The notes under the pieces are model-generated. The model searched no databases and was not told the origin of the DNA. It was given only the letters and a program-made list of their open reading frames with translations. 64,000 nt of DNA, from the NCBI RefSeq assembly GCF_000701705.1, contig NZ_JNJP01000016.1, positions 3,776 through 67,775 on the forward strand, given 5' to 3'. Every line of letters starts with the position of its first letter. Position 1 is the first letter of the stretch. This stretch comes from Bilophila wadsworthia ATCC 49260. Its GTDB lineage: Bacteria > Desulfobacterota > Desulfovibrionia > Desulfovibrionales > Desulfovibrionaceae. The translations under genes and the position numbers were made by a program. Positions 26,569-35,193 of this stretch are shown here, piece by piece.

Positions 26569-27681
26569 CTAATCCTTAAAAGGGCAATCCGCCGCGCTCC
26601 TTCCCTCAATGACGCCAAGAGCCGCGCCCGGAGCGACAGGCTTATGGCCTGATGCCTTAAATACTTTCCGGGTCAGGCTGTCGTCCACGGTCCCTTCGGG
26701 AAGCTTGTCGACACTGATGATCCCTTCTTGGTGGAGGAAAGCCACCACTTCATCGATGTTCGCCTTCTCGCGCTCCCCAAAGTAGAAGTTCATCCACTCG
26801 CGGACAAGGTTGGGAGAGTTGGCCGGAACCTTGCCGAATACGGAATACCACAGCACCCGCTTGGGAACGCCGGTGGCGTACTGGGAAACCATATTGATGA
26901 CCTGTTCCCAATTGTCGGGGTTCAGCATGAACAACTGGGCTTCCAGATCCGAACGCAAATAGCCTTCGGCGACCTTGGGATGTTTCTCCATGAAATCAGA
27001 ACGCATGACCACTATGCCGAGGTCCTCGTTGTCACAGGCGGACCCATCGGCGACAATCTTCCCCACGCCTTCGCCGACCTCGGAAGCCAGCCCGGAAAGC
27101 GTAGGCTCCCAAAGCGACGCCGCATCAAGCTTGCCCGCACGGAAATTCGTGGAGATGACTTCAATGGTCTGGTTCAGGTATTCAGCGGGCTTCACCTTAT
27201 ACTTCTCAAAAAAACGGCGCATATACTGGTCCGAGGCGCTGCCCTTGGGAGCGGCAATGACCTTCCCGTCAAGCCAGCGGGCCAACGCTTCGTTGTCCTT
27301 GAAGTCCGGCGCGTCTTTGCGCACTAAGATGAGCGAGCAGCGGGTCCCTTCGGACATGTCCGTCGTGGACACCATCTTGACCTTGCCCTTGGCGCGCACG
27401 CACAGCACGGCGGCCGGCATGATGCTCATATAGCCGATCTGCGCCCTGTCAGCCAGCATGTTGCTGGCGACGACCGTCCCCTGCACAGCGGGGTGAAACT
27501 CGATTTCCGTCCCTTCGGGCGTATATTTCTTCCAAAGCCCCAGTTCGGCGTTGATGATCGCTTGATAGGAAATCGTATCATACGGCTGAAATCCCACCAC
27601 AAATTTTTCAGCCTGCACAGGACTGGCCAACAACCCCATACAAAGGGCAAATGCCCCCAGCATCTTCGAAAAGCGTTTCAT
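26569..27681 (-). CDS. ABC transporter substrate-binding protein, NrtA/SsuA-type
   Basis: A 370-aa periplasmic protein; the start is ATG 27681 with GAGGAGGG six bases upstream. A signal peptide (1-24, ending in VQA) is followed by the NMT1/SsuA-like fold: VVGFQPYDTISYQAIINAE, then a switch region with KGSASDQYMRRFFEKYKV and FRAGKLDAASLWEP. Relatives bind nitrate, taurine, alkanesulfonates or thiamine precursors. No ATPase or permease gene adjoins it, so either it shares a distant transporter or it is an orphan receptor. A C-terminal extension with DSLTRKVFKASGH is unusual for this group. Confidence 0.85.
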   Translation of the reverse strand: MKRFSKMLGAFALCMGLLASPVQAEKFVVGFQPYDTISYQAIINAELGLWKKYTPEGTEIEFHPAVQGTVVASNMLADRAQIGYMSIMPAAVLCVRAKGKVKMVSTTDMSEGTRCSLILVRKDAPDFKDNEALARWLDGKVIAAPKGSASDQYMRRFFEKYKVKPAEYLNQTIEVISTNFRAGKLDAASLWEPTLSGLASEVGEGVGKIVADGSACDNEDLGIVVMRSDFMEKHPKVAEGYLRSDLEAQLFMLNPDNWEQVINMVSQYATGVPKRVLWYSVFGKVPANSPNLVREWMNFYFGEREKANIDEVVAFLHQEGIISVDKLPEGTVDDSLTRKVFKASGHKPVAPGAALGVIEGRSAADCPFKD

Positions 27682-27902
27682 ATATGCCCTCCTCAATATG
27701 AATACCATACAGGCAACGCACCTCCGCGCCGCCCCAGTACCCCTTTCCGCATTGCCAAAGCGGCCTCAGCGCCTTCTCAGGCCCCTTGCGGGGACTTTTC
27801 CGGCACTCTAAACGTATCTCAGCTTTATCCTGCTCTATCGTGTTTTTTTCTGTTCTTCAACAGGTTCCACAGCAAGGGCCCCTCCATGCCCGACAGCAAA
27901 AA

Positions 27903-27927
27903 AAAGCCCCGAACGAATCGGGGCTTT
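27903..27927 (-). terminator. Terminator after the NlpC/P60 lipoprotein gene
   Basis: A 9-bp stem AAAGCCCCG/CGGGGCTTT (27903-27911, 27919-27927) followed on the minus strand by TTTTTTTGC. Confidence 0.88.
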
Positions 27928-27958
27928 CTCAACATATCGCTTCAGCAACAGCAAAACA

Positions 27959-28915
27959 CTATTTGGACTTTGCCTTGGAGGTAGATTTCTTTTGCGCTAC
28001 AGAAGTGCTTTTCTTCTGTGAAGAACGCTTCTGGGCAACCTGTTTCTTTGAGGAAGGCTTCTTGCTGCTTGCCACGGAATTCTTACTCGTCGCCTTCTTC
28101 GAGGCTACCGTCGTCCGCTTTTTGCTGGAAACAGCCTTGTGTTTCGAGCTGGACCGGCTGGACGAAAGCGTCTGCTTGCCCTTTTTCTGCGATTTGGAAA
28201 CGACGTGCTTGGCCTTGCTCTGCGAAAGCGCCGCGTCGGAAGCCGTCCGGTGAAGCCGGGAAGAGCGGGATTCATACAGCGCCATCAGTTTCTGCGCGGC
28301 TTCGGCATCGGATTCCGAAATGCTCACACGGCGGGCGCCGAGGAACGTCGAACTGAAATAAGGATCGCTGAGCGAGGTGATCTCCACGCTCTTGCCGCGC
28401 CGGGGGCTGTGGATGAACTTGCCGTCCCCAACGTATATACCCGTATGATACCCACGCCGGGGATGCCTGAAAGCCACGATATCTCCGGCTTCCATTTCAT
28501 CGGAATCAATAGGCGTACCCAGCACGGACTGTTCCCGCGCGGTACGCGGGAGCGAAACCCCGACGCTTTTATAGGCCCATTGCACGAAACCCGAGCAGTC
28601 GAACCCCGACATGCTGGTCCCGCCGCGAACATACGGCGTACCGATAGCCGTCTTGGCGCGCTCGACAAGATGCACGTTCGAGAGAGGAACGCCCTCGTCC
28701 CGCATACGCGCCACCGCCGCCGAACGGTAATCGTAGGCAAAACGCTCTTCCGGGGTCATGGTCGAACGATCGGGCCCAGTCAGATTCTCGTAGTCGTTCC
28801 CAAAGGCAAACGAATCATCGACCGCCCGCTGTTTGGGAGCACACCCCACGAGAATAAGGCCCGTCAACAACAAAAGCCACAGGCCAGCGCGTATTTTGAT
28901 ACTAGGTATGTTCAT
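27959..28915 (-). CDS. NlpC/P60 peptidoglycan hydrolase lipoprotein with Lys/Ser-rich tail
   Basis: A 318-aa lipoprotein: signal with lipobox LVGC (C25), a linker, then an NlpC/P60 domain at about 80-200 with catalytic C107 (FDCSGF), H157 (GYHTGIY) and H169 (FIHSP). These enzymes cleave D-glutamyl-diaminopimelate links in peptidoglycan stem peptides. Residues 218-318 are an unusual low-complexity tail of Lys, Ser, Thr, Ala and Gln, with repeated SSKK, KKSTS and AQKK, similar to histone H1-like or AlgP-like repeats. That basic tail could bind anionic cell-wall or envelope polymers. The gene has its own terminator. Confidence 0.9.
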   Translation of the reverse strand: MNIPSIKIRAGLWLLLLTGLILVGCAPKQRAVDDSFAFGNDYENLTGPDRSTMTPEERFAYDYRSAAVARMRDEGVPLSNVHLVERAKTAIGTPYVRGGTSMSGFDCSGFVQWAYKSVGVSLPRTAREQSVLGTPIDSDEMEAGDIVAFRHPRRGYHTGIYVGDGKFIHSPRRGKSVEITSLSDPYFSSTFLGARRVSISESDAEAAQKLMALYESRSSRLHRTASDAALSQSKAKHVVSKSQKKGKQTLSSSRSSSKHKAVSSKKRTTVASKKATSKNSVASSKKPSSKKQVAQKRSSQKKSTSVAQKKSTSKAKSK

Positions 28916-29134
28916 TGGGCGAGGCTAGAAAATTTTTCAATACTTGTCAATATGCGTTTTTTCATAACGATATCCACGGAATAACATGTTTTCGGGTCTC
29001 GTTTTCCGGCACGCTTCCAGCGCTTTCACGGCCACACGCCACTCCGGCGAGAGACTAAGCACAATCCTTCTTCCCTGTCTCTTATTTTTCTGACAAAAGA
29101 ACACACATGCCATCGTCAAACCCAGGGAGGCTCC

Positions 29135-29419
29135 ATGCGATCCTGCTTATCCGCAATCATTCCTTCTTTGGCCGCCGCACTCCTGCTCACGGCTCCGGCC
29201 TTCGCCGCTCCGGCCCAACCAGCAAAAGAAGCGGCTGTCCCCGTCCAAACCGCCGCCACGTCTTCCTACAGCGGCAACGCCAAGACGCGGATCTTTCACG
29301 TATCCGGCTGCCGTTACTTCAACTGCAAGGCCTGCACGGTGCGTTTCAAATCCGCGGAAGAGGCCCGCAGCAACGGATACAAACCCTGCAAACGCTGTTT
29401 GGCCCGCGAGGGCAGATAG
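29135..29419 (+). CDS. Small exported Ada-like cysteine protein
   Basis: A 94-aa protein; GGGAGG lies just before ATG 29135. Residues 1-25 are a signal peptide ending in AFA. The mature C-terminus has FHVSGCRYFNCKACTVRFKS and GYKPCKRC: the Cys pattern of the Ada metal-binding fold, in which four cysteines hold a zinc ion, with two extra cysteines. In Ada this domain is cytoplasmic and senses methyl phosphotriesters; here it is exported, so DNA repair is unlikely and metal or heme-type binding in the periplasm is a guess. It is followed by repeat copy f. Confidence 0.75.
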   Translation: MRSCLSAIIPSLAAALLLTAPAFAAPAQPAKEAAVPVQTAATSSYSGNAKTRIFHVSGCRYFNCKACTVRFKSAEEARSNGYKPCKRCLAREGR

Positions 29420-29530
29420 GCTTTGGAAGTTTGCAGGGGTACTGGGGAGGAGTCCGGATAAAGGCAGACCACGTTTCTCCTCTTCCCCAAACCTGCCAGC
29501 GCGGGCCCTCCCTGCAAAGCCTTTCATGCG
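29413..29530. repeat. Intergenic hairpin element, copy f
   Basis: Begins at the end of the Ada-like gene. GGGGAGGAGTCC-type sequence is followed by CCAAACCTGCCAGCGCGG and GCAAAGCCTTTC, the tail also seen in copies a and g. The rest of the spacer to 29786 holds a perfect hairpin, CCCCGCGC (29629-29636) with GCGCGGGG (29642-29649), and no gene. Confidence 0.6.
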
Positions 29531-29786
29531 TATCGCCCTGTTCGCGGCCTTTTCCGGCGCAACTTGCCTTTGGATACGACATTTCAAAGCGGACCCCTTG
29601 GCCGTTCCTCTCTCCGGATAGGGAAAATCCCCGCGCTCACGGCGCGGGGCTCTCTCCTCAGCGGCCTGTTTCTTTGAGGAAAACCGTCACTGAGAGCCGC
29701 CACCCCTCTCTAGGTCCTTCCGATCCGGACGGTTCCGGCGTACCTTCCCTCCTGTCTCTTCAACTTTTTTCGGATCGTTCAGCATC

Positions 29787-30563
29787 ATGACAGAACAGCT
29801 TTCATCATTGGCCTTGCAGGCCCTTGCCGTCGTCAAGGAAAGCGGCGCCATCATCGGCGCCAATCATGCCCATCCCCACACTATCCGCCATAAGGGGCGC
29901 ATCGATCTCGTAACGGAAACCGATATCGCTGTGGAGGCATTCCTGAAAGAACGCCTTGCAACCCTGGCGCCCCAGGCCGGATTCCTCGCTGAAGAGAGCG
30001 CGGAAGATCTGAGCCTGCCGGATACCTGCTGGATCATCGATCCCGTGGACGGCACAACCAATTTTGCCCACGGCCTGCCCCTGACCGTCACGTCCGTGGC
30101 CTACCGCCTGAACGGGGAAATTGTGCTCGGCATCGTCAACGCGCCGCTGCTCCGCGAATGCTTTATTGCGGAAAAGGGGAAAGGGGCATGGCGCAACGGG
30201 GAACGCATCAGCGTCTCATCCGTGACGGCCTGCGAGAATGCCCTTGTAGCCACCGGTTTTCCTTATGAAATCGCCAGCCGCGTGGATGAAATTCTGGAGC
30301 GAATGCGTCCTGTGCTGTCTTCTTGCCAAGGGGTACGGCGTTGCGGGGCCGCAGCACTGGATCTCGCATGGACGGCCTGCGGGCGCTTCGACGCTTTTTA
30401 TGAAGACGAACTCAAACCGTGGGACATGGCCGCAGGCGCGCTGCTCGTCACCGAGGCCGGGGGCAGCATTTCCAATCTGGACGGCTCGCCCTTTGATCTG
30501 CGCTGGTCGATCCTCGCCGGAAACAAGGCCATGCATGAACTCATCGGAAAAATGATCCGGTAA
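29787..30563 (+). CDS. suhB: Inositol monophosphatase family protein (SuhB/CysQ-type)
   Basis: A 258-aa Mg-dependent phosphatase. Motifs: the metal-binding glutamates in FLAEESAED (near 70-78), WIIDPVDGTTNFAHG (near 82-96) and WDMAAGALLVTEAGG (near 212-226). The enzyme releases phosphate from inositol-1-phosphate or related sugar phosphates; SuhB also has an RNA-polymerase role in E. coli that cannot be assumed here. The start lies in an AT-poor spacer with weak ribosome-site support. It stands alone between repeat copy f and the convergent DNA-repair operon. Confidence 0.93.
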   Translation: MTEQLSSLALQALAVVKESGAIIGANHAHPHTIRHKGRIDLVTETDIAVEAFLKERLATLAPQAGFLAEESAEDLSLPDTCWIIDPVDGTTNFAHGLPLTVTSVAYRLNGEIVLGIVNAPLLRECFIAEKGKGAWRNGERISVSSVTACENALVATGFPYEIASRVDEILERMRPVLSSCQGVRRCGAAALDLAWTACGRFDAFYEDELKPWDMAAGALLVTEAGGSISNLDGSPFDLRWSILAGNKAMHELIGKMIR

Positions 30564-30767
30564 TCCAAGTACGGAACAAGGAGAGGCGGCCCGAGCCAGA
30601 TAATGGAGCCCCTCTCCCGTCCCTAGCCACTCCGTGGCTACGGCCAACCTCATACGGCGCAACGGGGCCGCGCGCTCAAACAACAGGACGCGGAGAGGAA
30701 ACGCGGAACAACTCCAGACACGTTCCCCACGCCAATCCCGTGCCCGTTCTCCGTAAAGCGGAACGCA

Positions 30768-31979
30768 TCAGCCTCTGGGGAGCTTTACCGCCAAGGCTTC
30801 CTCCATGCCCGCAATCGACCAGAGATACAGCGAAACGACCGACCCGTACGGGGAATAGCGCTTGCGGCGGCGCTCAAAGCGCTCCCGCGTCAACTCCCTG
30901 TCCCCGTAGAGCAACGCCATGCCCCGCCGGATGCCCAGATCGCCCCAACTGAGCACGTCCGGACGGCACAACGAAAAAATCATGAGCATTTCCGCCGTCC
31001 ACACGCCGATGCCGTTGAGGGCCGAAAGCTTCCGGATCAATTCTTCATCGGGGGCATGGCGCAGGGCCTCCAGATCCAGAGCACCGGAGGCGACTTCTCG
31101 GGCGATCCCCTGTATATATCCAACTTTACGCTGACTGAGGCCACACTGCTGGATCTGTGAGGGGTCAGCCTCCGCAAGGCCTTGCGGCGTAAAGTTCCCC
31201 ACCAAAATGTGCAGCCGGTCGGAAATCGTCTGCGCGGCCCTTCCGGAAATCTGCTGTGCAATCACGCTGTCGACGAGAGCCGTAAACAGATCCGGCTCCA
31301 CCCCGCGCCGTATCGGTCCAAGCCGCTCGATCACCCGCCCAAGCCGTTTGTCCCGGCGCTTCAGCGCGTCGAGCGCCTCCCCGCCGCATGGGAACACGGG
31401 ACGCAGCCGCTCCTCGCTCTCCCAAAGGCACAGCGTCGCCGCCGAGCCGAACGGCGCGTGGCGGGCCCGAAACGCCTCAAAACCTTCCTGCGTGCAGCTT
31501 CGCGGCCCATGTACCCGCATCAGGCCACTCCGCACAGCCTCGTCGTCGAACCGCAGGACGCCGGGACGCCGCAACACTCCGATCAATACGCGCACGGCAA
31601 GGCGCACATCCACGCACCGCAGCGAACACAAGGCACCCACCGCCTCGTCGTCGGGCAGGGCGGCAAGGCGCTCCATGCCGATCTTTCCCGAGCGAACCGC
31701 CTTCGCCGCGCCGAGCAATGCATTCGCCGTTTTCTTCCCGAAGGCCTCCAACGCCGATCCTGCCTCAAGCACGCGCTCGGGGGAAACCTCCCCAATCTGT
31801 GCGGCCAACGATGCCCACGCGAACGGGAACGCATCGGATGCCCCCTTTTCCATGATCCCCTTTGCCAGCGCCGCGAACAGATCCGTTTCCAACTCGAAAG
31901 CGGCATCACCAGCGGCTTCGGCCAGCACCGGGTCCACTGAACGCAACCGGGCGAACGCCGGCTCAGTCAGCGGGGCCAT
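30768..31979 (-). CDS. HhH-GPD DNA glycosylase with internal tandem duplication (AlkA-like)
   Basis: A 403-aa protein; ATG 31979 has GGAG seven bases upstream and overlaps the ogt stop. It is two HhH-GPD domains in a row. The C-terminal copy (about 195-400) is complete: AQQISGRAA, the hairpin LSALNGIGVWTAEM and the catalytic Asp in LSWGDLGIRRG (about 347), as in 3-methyladenine glycosylase II. The N-terminal copy (about 15-190) aligns along its length but the hairpin reads LCSLRCVDV, losing the GhG turn, although an Asp remains at the catalytic position (FDDEAVRSG, about 146). It is expected to remove alkylated bases. It is translated with ogt. Confidence 0.88.
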   Translation of the reverse strand: MAPLTEPAFARLRSVDPVLAEAAGDAAFELETDLFAALAKGIMEKGASDAFPFAWASLAAQIGEVSPERVLEAGSALEAFGKKTANALLGAAKAVRSGKIGMERLAALPDDEAVGALCSLRCVDVRLAVRVLIGVLRRPGVLRFDDEAVRSGLMRVHGPRSCTQEGFEAFRARHAPFGSAATLCLWESEERLRPVFPCGGEALDALKRRDKRLGRVIERLGPIRRGVEPDLFTALVDSVIAQQISGRAAQTISDRLHILVGNFTPQGLAEADPSQIQQCGLSQRKVGYIQGIAREVASGALDLEALRHAPDEELIRKLSALNGIGVWTAEMLMIFSLCRPDVLSWGDLGIRRGMALLYGDRELTRERFERRRKRYSPYGSVVSLYLWSIAGMEEALAVKLPRG

Positions 31980-32433
31980 ATCTACGCTCCAGCTCAAGCA
32001 AACGTTCCTTCATACCCAATCCGCCGCCGTAGCCGACAAGCGCACCGGTGCTGCCTATGATACGATGGCAAGGGACAATGATCGCAATGGGGTTCCTGTT
32101 GTTCGCCATGCCCACGGCCCGGCAGGCCTTCGGATTGCCGACGGCTTCGGCGATATCTTTATAACTTGCCGTATGGGCATAGGGAACCGTGCACAGGGCC
32201 TGCCAAACCTGCTTCATGAAAGGCGTTCCCTCATCAAACCGCAGCGGCAGGTCAAACGTTTTGCGCCGACCGGCGAAATACGCCTCCAACTGCGCAAACG
32301 CCTCGCCCAGCAGCGCCGTTTCAGGACCTTCCGAAACGGCATCACTCCGGCCCGGCAAATAAAGACGCGTGATGGAACCCTCTTTGTCCTCTATGCCCAC
32401 CCGCCCAAAGGCAGTTTCCCGAAAACACAACAT
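31963..32433 (-). CDS. ogt: Methylated-DNA-protein-cysteine methyltransferase (O6-alkylguanine repair)
   Basis: A 156-aa suicide repair protein that takes the alkyl group from O6-alkylguanine. The start is ATG 32433 behind AAGGGAG; a longer in-frame start has no ribosome site. The active-site IVPCHRII places the acceptor cysteine at C122, preceded by the helix-turn-helix region with YKDIAEAVGNPKACRAVG and followed by GALVGYGGGL. It is first in an operon with the tandem HhH-GPD glycosylase, whose start overlaps its end by 17 bases. No Ada regulator is visible nearby. Confidence 0.95.
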   Translation of the reverse strand: MLCFRETAFGRVGIEDKEGSITRLYLPGRSDAVSEGPETALLGEAFAQLEAYFAGRRKTFDLPLRFDEGTPFMKQVWQALCTVPYAHTASYKDIAEAVGNPKACRAVGMANNRNPIAIIVPCHRIIGSTGALVGYGGGLGMKERLLELERRYGPAD

Positions 32434-32668
32434 ACAAGCTCCCTTATGACTTCCACATAGCATGGATTGCTTTGTCTTGCTCCTCTCTTCAAAGCCTTTT
32501 TATCAAAAATGACGGCTTCATCCAGTGCCATACCGCCGGTTCCCCCATCTCCAGCCTTTCCTCAATCCGTCGGCATCCGGCAAAAACCAATGGCTCCGTC
32601 CGTACTAAAAGCGGATTGGCGAAACACAAACAAAAGCGGCAGACCCGTCTCCACCGTTGTCTTCCTTT

Positions 32669-33589
32669 CTATCCCAGCAGGGAGAACTGGCGGCTCTTCA
32701 GGCTGGCGCAACGTTGATCCGTCACTTCATCGTCAGCGGAAAGCCTCCCTACAAGCAGCGGCGAAGCGGGATCGTGCAGCGCCGAGCCCCGCCCCACGGG
32801 GACGCCGTCCTGGTTGGCGTAACAATAGAGGCATCCGTTCCCGCAGGTGCCGTACACGCCGACATCCACACTCGCCACACACTTGCACCCGGCCCTCTGT
32901 TGCGAGGGACGGACATCAAGGCGGCATCCGGCCACCCGCTCGACAAGCTCACGGCTGAGGCAACCCGCGTGGACGACACCGGGGACGTCCACGTCCTCCG
33001 CACACAGGGAAAGCCGTATCCCCCTGCGCTCCGCCATCGCCGCAAACGCGGCAAGCAACCCCTTCCGAGCCTGCCCGCTGTCCCCGCAGAGCCCAAGAGC
33101 CGGTATCCGGCGGCGGAGCTTCGGGTACATATCCAGAAAACTGACGACACACGTACGCGTAACGCCTTCAAGCCGTTCCGTCAGCGCATCAAAACAGCGC
33201 ACATGCCATGAAAGGGAATAGGCCCCGCTGAAAAAGATGGGATCATACCGCCAGATCACCCGTTCGCTCCCAAAAGCTTCCGACAGCCGCTTCATAGCTT
33301 CGACCAATTGCAGCTTGTCCGGAAGCCCCGGCTCAACATCACGCCCATACCCCGTCAGCGTGAATTGAAACACACAAGGCCAGCCACGCAGCAGCGCCAA
33401 CCGATCCAGCAAAGGCAGCGGGTTCTTCGTCCACAAAACAAGGCAGTCCACGGCTTCGCGGGAGAACACATACCGGGTGACGCGGCGCGCATCATGGCGC
33501 ACGCATACGTTGCCCGCCTCCAGCCGATTGCAAAGCCACTCAGAGTAATAGGTGGGAATATCCGTACGACGGCTCGCGCTGAAAAGCAT
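32669..33589 (-). CDS. DUF1848 family protein with C-terminal cysteine cluster
   Basis: A 306-aa protein. The start is ATG 33589, with AAGGA six bases before it and the family N-terminus MLFSASRRTDIPTYYSEW; the long open frame upstream is spacer. DUF1848 signatures include the WTKNPLPLLDRL region and FQFTLTGYGRDVEPGLP. Near the C-terminus CVASVDVGVYGTCGNGCLYCYAN holds four cysteines in a C-x11-C-x3-C-x2-C arrangement, resembling an iron-sulfur site; the family is thought to be related to radical-SAM TIM-barrel proteins, but the reaction is unknown. It is 205 bases upstream of the ogt operon on the same strand. Confidence 0.88.
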   Translation of the reverse strand: MLFSASRRTDIPTYYSEWLCNRLEAGNVCVRHDARRVTRYVFSREAVDCLVLWTKNPLPLLDRLALLRGWPCVFQFTLTGYGRDVEPGLPDKLQLVEAMKRLSEAFGSERVIWRYDPIFFSGAYSLSWHVRCFDALTERLEGVTRTCVVSFLDMYPKLRRRIPALGLCGDSGQARKGLLAAFAAMAERRGIRLSLCAEDVDVPGVVHAGCLSRELVERVAGCRLDVRPSQQRAGCKCVASVDVGVYGTCGNGCLYCYANQDGVPVGRGSALHDPASPLLVGRLSADDEVTDQRCASLKSRQFSLLG

Positions 33590-33842
33590 ATCTTTTTCCT
33601 TGCCGTATTTCCCGGTTCTCCGCAACGGGCACCGCTCCCCCCATCCCGTGTATGCAAGGAAGACCTGCCCCGCCGGGCCGCGACGCTTCACCTTTCCCCC
33701 CCACGCACCGAAAACGCCTTCATGCGGCCATGCCCGAAAGCCAACTCCCCGCCCTCCATCCCCAAACAACTCCCGCCTTCCGCACGGCAGGAACTCCCGC
33801 CGCACGGCCTCCCCCGCTCTTCCGCTCCCCTCACCCACGTAC
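33590..33842. other. Spacer between the second TRAP operon and DUF1848 gene
   Basis: No gene is supported. It is GC-rich, with several overlapping open frames that lack ribosome sites and have biased composition. It probably contains the promoter of the DUF1848 gene near 33600-33660. Confidence 0.4.
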
Positions 33843-33873
33843 AAAAAAGGGCAGGCCCGCAAGCCCGCCCTTT
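33843..33873 (-). terminator. Terminator at the 3' end of the second TRAP operon
   Basis: An interrupted GGGC/GCCC stem flanked by AAAAAA on the plus strand, so the minus-strand transcript ends in TTTTTT. Confidence 0.75.
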
Positions 33874-33893
33874 AGTTACCTGGTTTCCCGGCG

Positions 33894-35183
33894 CTACTTC
33901 ATGAGGAACTTCATGGGTTCGATGGACAGCGAGGGGAAGAACAGAAGCAGGAACAGCACCAGCATTTCCACGATAAGGAAGGGAGCCATGTTCCGCACCA
34001 GATTGCCGATCTTGATGTTCCCGATGCCGCAGACCACATAGAGCACCGTGCCCACGGGCGGCGTGATGACGCCGATGCCGAGGTTCAGGATGAACAGCAG
34101 CCCGAAGAAGTACGGATCGATGCCCGCCTGCTGGATCAGGGGATAGAACACCGGCGCGAAAATCAGCACGTTCGGCGTCAGGTCCATCACCATGCCCGCA
34201 AGGAACAGGAAGACGTTGATCGAAAGCAGCAGAAGGATCGGGGAATCCACCAGCGGCTGGAAGAGTTCCGCCACCTGCATGGGGATTTGCGCCGAGGTGA
34301 TGAACCAGCCCACCGCCGTGGCCGTGGCCACGATCAGCATGACGACGGAGGTGGTACGTGCCGCGCGGGCGCTCACGGCGAGCAGGCCCTTGAAGGTCAG
34401 CTCACGGTAATACAGGGTACACACGGCAATGGCATACACGCAGGCGAACGCGCCGCCTTCCGTGGGCGTGAAGACGCCGAACCGGATGCCGCCAAGCAGC
34501 AGCACGGGCATCATGAATGCGGGCATGGCGTCCCGGACGATCTTCGAGGCTTCACCCTTTTTGAACTCGATCTTTTCCTTATAGCCGTCAATGCGGACGA
34601 TAAAGAACCATGTGACCATCAGGCAGAGGCCGATGATCAGGCCGGGGACCAGACCGATCATGAACAGCTTGGTGATGGAGAGGCCCACGGTCGCGCCGAG
34701 CAGGATAAAGTTGGTGCTCGGGGGGATGATGGGGCCGAGGATGGCGCCGGAGGCGATGACGCCGCCCGCGCGGCCGGGCTTATACCCAGCCTGCGCCATC
34801 ATGGGCAGGAGCAGGCTGCCGAGGGCAGCGGCTTCGCCCACGGAACTGCCCATCAGACCCGCGAAAATCACGCTGGACACGATGGCGGCATAGCCGAGGC
34901 CGCCGCGGACGCGGCCGATGATGAGCTGCGCAAGCTTGACCACCCGCTTCGACAGGCCGCCTTCGGTCATGATTTCACCGGCGAACACGAAGAAGGGGAT
35001 GGCCATCAAGGGATAGTTGTTCGCGCCGTCCAGCATGGACTGCGGGATGATCATGACGAACATGCTGTCCCACATGCCGCCGTAATACATCAGGACCATA
35101 GAACACAGGACAAGCACGATGGCGATCGGAATGCCCAACGCGAGGAAGCCGAACAGGCTGACCAAAAAGACGACAAGTTCCAT
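33894..35183 (-). CDS. TRAP transporter large permease subunit (DctM)
   Basis: A 429-aa membrane protein of normal DctM length. GGGGAGAG precedes the ATG. About twelve hydrophobic segments are present, with the family motifs ALGIPIAIVLVL at the N-terminus, AGLMGSSVGEAAALGSLLLP and GAILGPIIPPSTNFILLG, and the C-terminal FILNLGIGVITPPVG. It forms the sodium-coupled translocation subunit. dctQ lies ten bases upstream and dctP before that. The substrate is not predictable from this subunit. Confidence 0.96.
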   Translation of the reverse strand: MELVVFLVSLFGFLALGIPIAIVLVLCSMVLMYYGGMWDSMFVMIIPQSMLDGANNYPLMAIPFFVFAGEIMTEGGLSKRVVKLAQLIIGRVRGGLGYAAIVSSVIFAGLMGSSVGEAAALGSLLLPMMAQAGYKPGRAGGVIASGAILGPIIPPSTNFILLGATVGLSITKLFMIGLVPGLIIGLCLMVTWFFIVRIDGYKEKIEFKKGEASKIVRDAMPAFMMPVLLLGGIRFGVFTPTEGGAFACVYAIAVCTLYYRELTFKGLLAVSARAARTTSVVMLIVATATAVGWFITSAQIPMQVAELFQPLVDSPILLLLSINVFLFLAGMVMDLTPNVLIFAPVFYPLIQQAGIDPYFFGLLFILNLGIGVITPPVGTVLYVVCGIGNIKIGNLVRNMAPFLIVEMLVLFLLLFFPSLSIEPMKFLMK

Positions 35184-35193
35184 GTTCTCTCCC

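Noticed and set aside
28937..29119. 60-codon minus-strand frame between NlpC and the Ada-like gene
   Set aside because: No ribosome site, and it covers the likely promoter region of both divergent genes.
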